From assembly GCF_014647795.1 (NCBI RefSeq), contig NZ_BMPW01000023.1, positions 124,001 through 188,000 of the forward strand: DNA of 64,000 nucleotides. Direction: 5' to 3'. Position 1 is the stretch's first letter; the number at the start of each line of letters is the position of its first letter. The position numbers and the translations under genes are program-made. Below, piece after piece: positions 61,601 to 64,000 of this stretch. Origin of the DNA: Actinoplanes campanulatus. GTDB lineage: Bacteria; Actinomycetota; Actinomycetes; Mycobacteriales; Micromonosporaceae. The notes below the pieces were generated by a model that searched no databases, was not told where the DNA came from, and saw only the letters and a list, made by a program, of their open reading frames with translations.

Positions 61601-61993
61601 CCGCCCGCGGATCCGCTTGATCGCCTTACCGAGGCGGGCGTCGGTGGCGTCGACGATGAGGTGGCCGACCATGTGGCGCAGGGCGCGGCGGGCGATCGGG
61701 ACGACCACCCCGGGCATCATCGGGGCCAGCGCGCCGCCGGTCTTCACGGCCAGGCGCAGGTGCGCCGGGAGGAAGCCGGGCACGTCCTTGGCCAGGGCGG
61801 ACAGCGTGCGGGCGCTGACCCGCAGGTCCTCGGGGCGGATCACGCCGTCGACGAAGCCGACGGTGAAGGCCAGGCCCTTCGGGTCGCGCAGCACACCGGC
61901 GAGCTGCGCGGCCGAACCGCCGACCGGGACGTCCGCGGCCTCGCGCAGCCAGCGCCGGACAAGGGCGATCGTCTCTTCGGCGATCTCAGACAT
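58625..61993 (-). CDS. putA: Bifunctional proline dehydrogenase / L-glutamate-gamma-semialdehyde dehydrogenase
   Basis: Oxidises proline to glutamate in two steps (1122 aa). The N-terminal FAD-dependent proline dehydrogenase covers about residues 90-470 (YVSIKVSST; FVNLDMEEYKDLDLT; RLVKGANLPMERVEAE; QAYLPDALSAM). The C-terminal aldehyde dehydrogenase (about 530-1000) has TPPWNFPVAIPAGS, the catalytic Glu702 in AETSGKN and Cys736 in GQKCSAAS, 34 residues apart as usual. No DNA-binding RHH domain is present. ATG 61993 with GGAAGGAGC is preferred to an upstream in-frame start at 62035. It diverges from a LysR gene that may regulate it. Confidence 0.93.
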   Translation of the reverse strand: MSEIAEETIALVRRWLREAADVPVGGSAAQLAGVLRDPKGLAFTVGFVDGVIRPEDLRVSARTLSALAKDVPGFLPAHLRLAVKTGGALAPMMPGVVVPIARRALRHMVGHLIVDATDARLGKAIKRIRGRNVRLNVNLLGEAVLGRGEASQRLKNTERLLARPDVDYVSIKVSSTVAPHNPWAFDEAVADIVEQLTPLFTLAAETGKFVNLDMEEYKDLDLTIAVFTRLLDRPDLLGLEAGIVLQAYLPDALSAMIRLQEWSAARRERGGAGIKVRLVKGANLPMERVEAELHGWPVATCDSKQATDTNYKRVLGYALHPDRIRNVRLGVAGHNLFDVAYAWILAGERGVRDGIEFEMLLGMAEGQAEAVRREVGGLLLYTPVVRPEQFDVAIAYLIRRLEEGASADNFMSAVFELHSDSALFARERDRFLASLEDLDLDNIDDEVPAPHRVTDRYAAVPRSEPGLFVNTPDTDPAVAVHRDRARAILGRVESSTLGLDLPRITDREHLDEALEKAAAAQWGAIDRRAVLHAVGVALEEHRDTLLEVMAAEAGKTIDQADPEVSEAVDFAHYYAELSAELDGTDGAAPVPARLTLVTPPWNFPVAIPAGSVLAALAAGSAVVLKPAGPAERCGTVLAGILRNALSSAGADPNLVTLLQVDEGTLGRELIAHPLVDRVILTGAYETAELFRSFRADLPLLAETSGKNAIIVTPSADLDLAVKDVVSSAFGHAGQKCSAASLVVLVGSVARSQRFRTQLLDAVSSLDVGYPSDPRTQVGPLVEPAAGKLLDGLTTLGAGERWLVEPRKLDDSGKLWSPGVRDGVRRGSAYHRTEYFGPILGIMTADTLDEAIDLVNEVDFGLTSGLHSLDETEVRTWLDRIQAGNLYVNRGITGAIVRRQPFGGWKRSAVGPGTKAGGPNYLTGLTGWAPRPAATTAEVTHPGVRVLLADARALLTAEQIASVERAARSDAAFDFRTPTDVSGLQAERNVFRYLPTPVTVRFAAGAPLADLVRVLAAGLLTGADVHVSTAEPLPDALAVRCRSITVEDDAAFATGLSAGRVRLIGGDGTALAAATGGRPDLAVWSGPVTEAGRVELLPFLREQAVSVTAHRFGNPLTLAADVL

Positions 61994-62084
61994 CGGGATG
62001 CTCCTTCCGCTTTCCGCCACAGTCTGTATGCCCATTTACGGTTAGGAAAAGCGATGCTTTATGAGCGATGTTCTTAAGTTGGGC

Positions 62085-62090
62085 TAACGT
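62085..62090 (+). promoter_or_regulatory. -10 box for a leaderless LysR transcript
   Basis: TAACGT is 7 nt before GTG 62098; no ribosome site. It is the same hexamer as in front of the ArsR gene at 43122. Confidence 0.55.
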
Positions 62091-62097
62091 TTCGTTC

Positions 62098-63006
62098 GTG
62101 CTGGAGATCCGTCGTCTCGTCCTGCTGCGTGAATTGGCCATTCGCGGCACCATCGCGGCCGTCGCCGACGCGCTGAACTTCACGCCGTCCGCCGTGTCCC
62201 AGCAGCTCAGCCAGCTGGAGAAGGAGACCGGCACGCAACTGCTGCGCAAGGCCGGCCGCCGAGTGCAGCTCACCCCGCAGGCCGAGGTGCTGGTCGCGTC
62301 GGTCGGGGAGGTGCTGGACACCCTGGAACGTGCCGAGGCCCGCCTCCAGGCCGCGGCCACCCGGGTCACCGGCCGGGTCCGGGTCGCCGTCTTCCAGTCG
62401 GCGGCGCTCGCCTTCATGCCGGCCACGCTGCGGGCCATGGCGTCACTGCACCCCGACGTCCGGGTCGAGATGACCCAGCGCGAACCTGAGGAGGCGCTGC
62501 GCGAGACCTGGGCCCGCGACTTCGACATGGTCATCGCCGAGCAATACCCGGCGCACGCCGCCCCGCACCATCCCGGCCTGGATCGCCGGGACCTGACCAC
62601 CGACGCGATCCGGCTGGCCCTGCCCCCGGCGCCCGAGTCGCTACACCCGGTCGACTCCCTGGTGACGGCCCGGCACATGCCGTGGGTGATGGAGCCGCGC
62701 GGCGCCGCCTCCCGCCACTTCGCCGAACAGGTGTGCCGCCGGGCCGGCTTCGAACCGGACGTGCGCTACGAGACCGCCGACCTCCAGGCACACATGCGGC
62801 TCGTCGAGTCCGGGAACGCGGTCGCCCTCATCCCGGACCTCATCTGGGCGGGCCGGAGCACCCCGGCGCGCCTGCTGGAACTGGACGGCGCTCCGCGGCG
62901 CACCATCTTCACCGCCCAGCGCCTGGCCGGTTCGGCGTCACCGGCGGCCCGCGCCTTCCGCGACATCCTCGAACAGACCGTCCGGCAGTCCGCCGCGCCC
63001 GCTTGA
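62098..63006 (+). CDS. LysR-family regulator, probably of putA
   Basis: LysR-type regulator of 302 aa. HTH: GTIAAVADALNFTPSAVSQQ (about residues 17-36), preceded by RRLVLLRELAIR and followed by LEKETGTQLLRKAGRRVQLT. The effector domain starts with GRVRVAVFQSAALAFMPATL. GTG 62098 is chosen from the HTH position and the TAACGT box; an earlier in-frame start at 62068 lies upstream of that box. It is divergent from putA with a 104-bp gap. Proline as effector is inferred from position only. Confidence 0.85.
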   Translation: MLEIRRLVLLRELAIRGTIAAVADALNFTPSAVSQQLSQLEKETGTQLLRKAGRRVQLTPQAEVLVASVGEVLDTLERAEARLQAAATRVTGRVRVAVFQSAALAFMPATLRAMASLHPDVRVEMTQREPEEALRETWARDFDMVIAEQYPAHAAPHHPGLDRRDLTTDAIRLALPPAPESLHPVDSLVTARHMPWVMEPRGAASRHFAEQVCRRAGFEPDVRYETADLQAHMRLVESGNAVALIPDLIWAGRSTPARLLELDGAPRRTIFTAQRLAGSASPAARAFRDILEQTVRQSAAPA

Positions 63007-63183
63007 CGGCGCCCGCTTGACGGCGCCCGCCCGACCGCGCCCGCTTGACGGCGCCCGCCCGACCGCGCCCGCTTGACCGCGCCCGCCTGAGACCGCGCCC
63101 GCCTGCCCGCCTGACCGCGCCCACCTGCGCCCGCCTGACCACGCCCGTCTGCGCCCGCCTGACCGCGCCCGCCCGACCGTGCC
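63001..63183. repeat. 14-bp tandem repeat array
   Basis: About a dozen degenerate units of GCYTGACCGCGCCC, starting within the last codons of the LysR gene. Several units are exact copies of GCTTGACGGCGCCC or GCCCGACCGCGCCC. Confidence 0.85.
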
Positions 63184-63200
63184 TAGCGGTGCCGCGGCGA

Positions 63201-63356
63201 CAGCAGAGGCCCGCCACCAGCGGAGGCTGTGCCTCAGCAGGGGCCCTACCCCAGCAGAGCCCCGCCACCGGCAGAGCCCGGGCCCAATGCAGAACCCCCG
63301 CCACCACCAGAACCCGCACCCAAGCAGACCCCCGGCCACCACCAGAGCCCCAGCAA
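63201..63356. repeat. Degenerate CAGCAGRGSCC repeat
   Basis: Purine/pyrimidine-biased repeats with units such as CCTCAGCAGGGGCCC, CCCCAGCAGAGCCCC and CCACCGGCAGAGCCC. They resemble the array at 27190-27271. Confidence 0.6.
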
Positions 63357-63464
63357 AGGCGCGGCGACGGACTCGAACCCGGACCCAGGGCACGGCAGCA
63401 GTGGCTGCCACGGCGGACCCGGACTCGGCCCCGCCCGAGCCGAGCCATTGCGGCAGAACCGAGA
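63357..63464. other. Remainder of the gene-free interval 63007-63464
   Basis: No gene or regulatory site is supported here. Confidence 0.5.
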
Positions 63465-64000
63465 TCATGTTCGCCGGTGGTACTGGTTGCGACGGGGGCG
63501 GCGTTCCTGGTCCAACCAGCTCGGAGGCAGGAACTCCGGGCGGCCGTCCGAGGCGACGCGGATCTGCCAGCCGGCGTCGTCATGGACGAGGCGATGGTGG
63601 TGGCCGCAGAGGAGAGTCAAGTTGGCGATATCGGTTGGCCCGCCGTCTGCCCAACTGACGATGTGGTGGGCGTCGCACCACCGGGCGGGGCGGTCGCAGC
63701 CGGGAAAGGTGCAGCCCGCATCGCGGACGTTGAGAGCTTGCCGGAGCGTTCCGGTGGCGGTGCGGCGGGTGCGACCGGCGTCGAGGATCTGGCCGTCACC
63801 GTCGAGGATCAGCGGTAGGACCCGGGCGTCGCAGGCGAGGCGGCGCACGGTGGCGACGGAAACGGGTTCGCCGGAGTCGAGCGTTCCCGAGCGCAGTTGC
63901 TGTCGAAGGACGTCGTACTCGACGGTGATCGCGATTTGCGGACGGTCGCCGCCGTTGCCCGGTAGCGCTCCCCCGGACAGAATCAGCCGGCACACCTCCA
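63465..64000 (-). CDS. DUF222/HNH endonuclease-domain protein (5' end beyond window)
   Basis: C-terminal part (about 178 codons) of an actinobacterial DUF222-HNH protein. The visible DUF222 end (GGDRPQIAITVEYDVLRQQL; ACDARVLPLILDGDGQILD) leads to an HNH site: ALNVRDAGCTFPGCDRPARW, CDAHHIVSWADGGPTDIANL and LLCGHHHRLVH, with two CxxC/H-type metal ligands and the catalytic His pair. The frame is open to the window edge, so the N-terminus is missing. Such genes are present in many copies in actinobacterial genomes; their role is not settled. Confidence 0.9.
   Translation of the reverse strand, partial: EVCRLILSGGALPGNGGDRPQIAITVEYDVLRQQLRSGTLDSGEPVSVATVRRLACDARVLPLILDGDGQILDAGRTRRTATGTLRQALNVRDAGCTFPGCDRPARWCDAHHIVSWADGGPTDIANLTLLCGHHHRLVHDDAGWQIRVASDGRPEFLPPSWLDQERRPRRNQYHRRT

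Noticed and set aside
59801-62077. 758-codon frame on the plus strand
   Set aside because: Antisense to putA; high G+C in third positions leaves few stops on the other strand.
63465-64000. HNH gene as a mobile homing endonuclease
   Set aside because: DUF222-HNH proteins are common chromosomal genes in actinobacteria and no intron or intein context is visible.

Overview
This is a very G+C-rich chromosomal window of an actinobacterium, most likely a member of the Micromonosporaceae (Actinoplanes or a relative). The family guess rests on codon bias, many GTG starts, a bifunctional PutA, a DUF6766 protein, a DUF222/HNH gene, and several regulator genes that look leaderless. No rRNA, tRNA, phage, insertion sequence or CRISPR array was seen.

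Layout. 1-8.5 kb: a galactan-use locus. A GH35 beta-galactosidase (cut by the window edge) diverges from a sugar ABC importer, a LacI regulator and two tandem secreted GH53 galactanases. 8.5-9.5 kb: gene-free, repeat-rich DNA. 9.5-12.4 kb: MMPL exporter with its TetR regulator. 12.4-14.7 kb: a winged-helix protein and a helicase-like protein with eroded ATPase motifs. 14.8-18 kb: YtcJ-like amidohydrolase, coiled-coil DivIVA/Scy-like protein, secreted LamG protein. 18-26.8 kb: L-arabinose locus (araA, YtfQRT/YjfF-type importer, LacI regulator, araD). 26.8-27.6 kb: gene-free DNA with a striking 102-nt hairpin. 27.6-31.3 kb: phytase-like secreted protein, three-TM sensor-like protein and PstS-like lipoprotein with no transporter. 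31.4-40.4 kb: a HIRAN-domain protein followed by a 2436-residue SF1 helicase/nuclease, the best candidate for an uncharacterised DNA-processing or defence system. 40.6-49.9 kb: redox enzymes, small regulators, an MCP-PilZ receptor, a DUF6766 operon, an ABC-2 exporter and a hydrolase/phosphoribosyltransferase pair. 50-56 kb: GH43 arabinanase, a broken decarboxylase gene, a secreted DNase I-fold phosphodiesterase and a broken PAP2 phosphatase. 56-64 kb: DeoR regulator, nucleotide-related small protein, secreted hydrolase, PutA, LysR regulator and an HNH protein cut by the window edge.

How the genes work together. GH53, GH35 and GH43 enzymes with two sugar importers fit digestion of type I arabinogalactan and arabinan (pectin side chains). 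Near-identical 14-bp operator-like palindromes link the araA/transporter promoter to the distant GH43 gene, and a related 16-bp palindrome occurs twice in the galactan divergent promoter. Ribulokinase (araB) is absent from the window. Several regulator genes have a TANNNT hexamer 6-8 nt before the start codon and no Shine-Dalgarno sequence, which suggests leaderless mRNAs.
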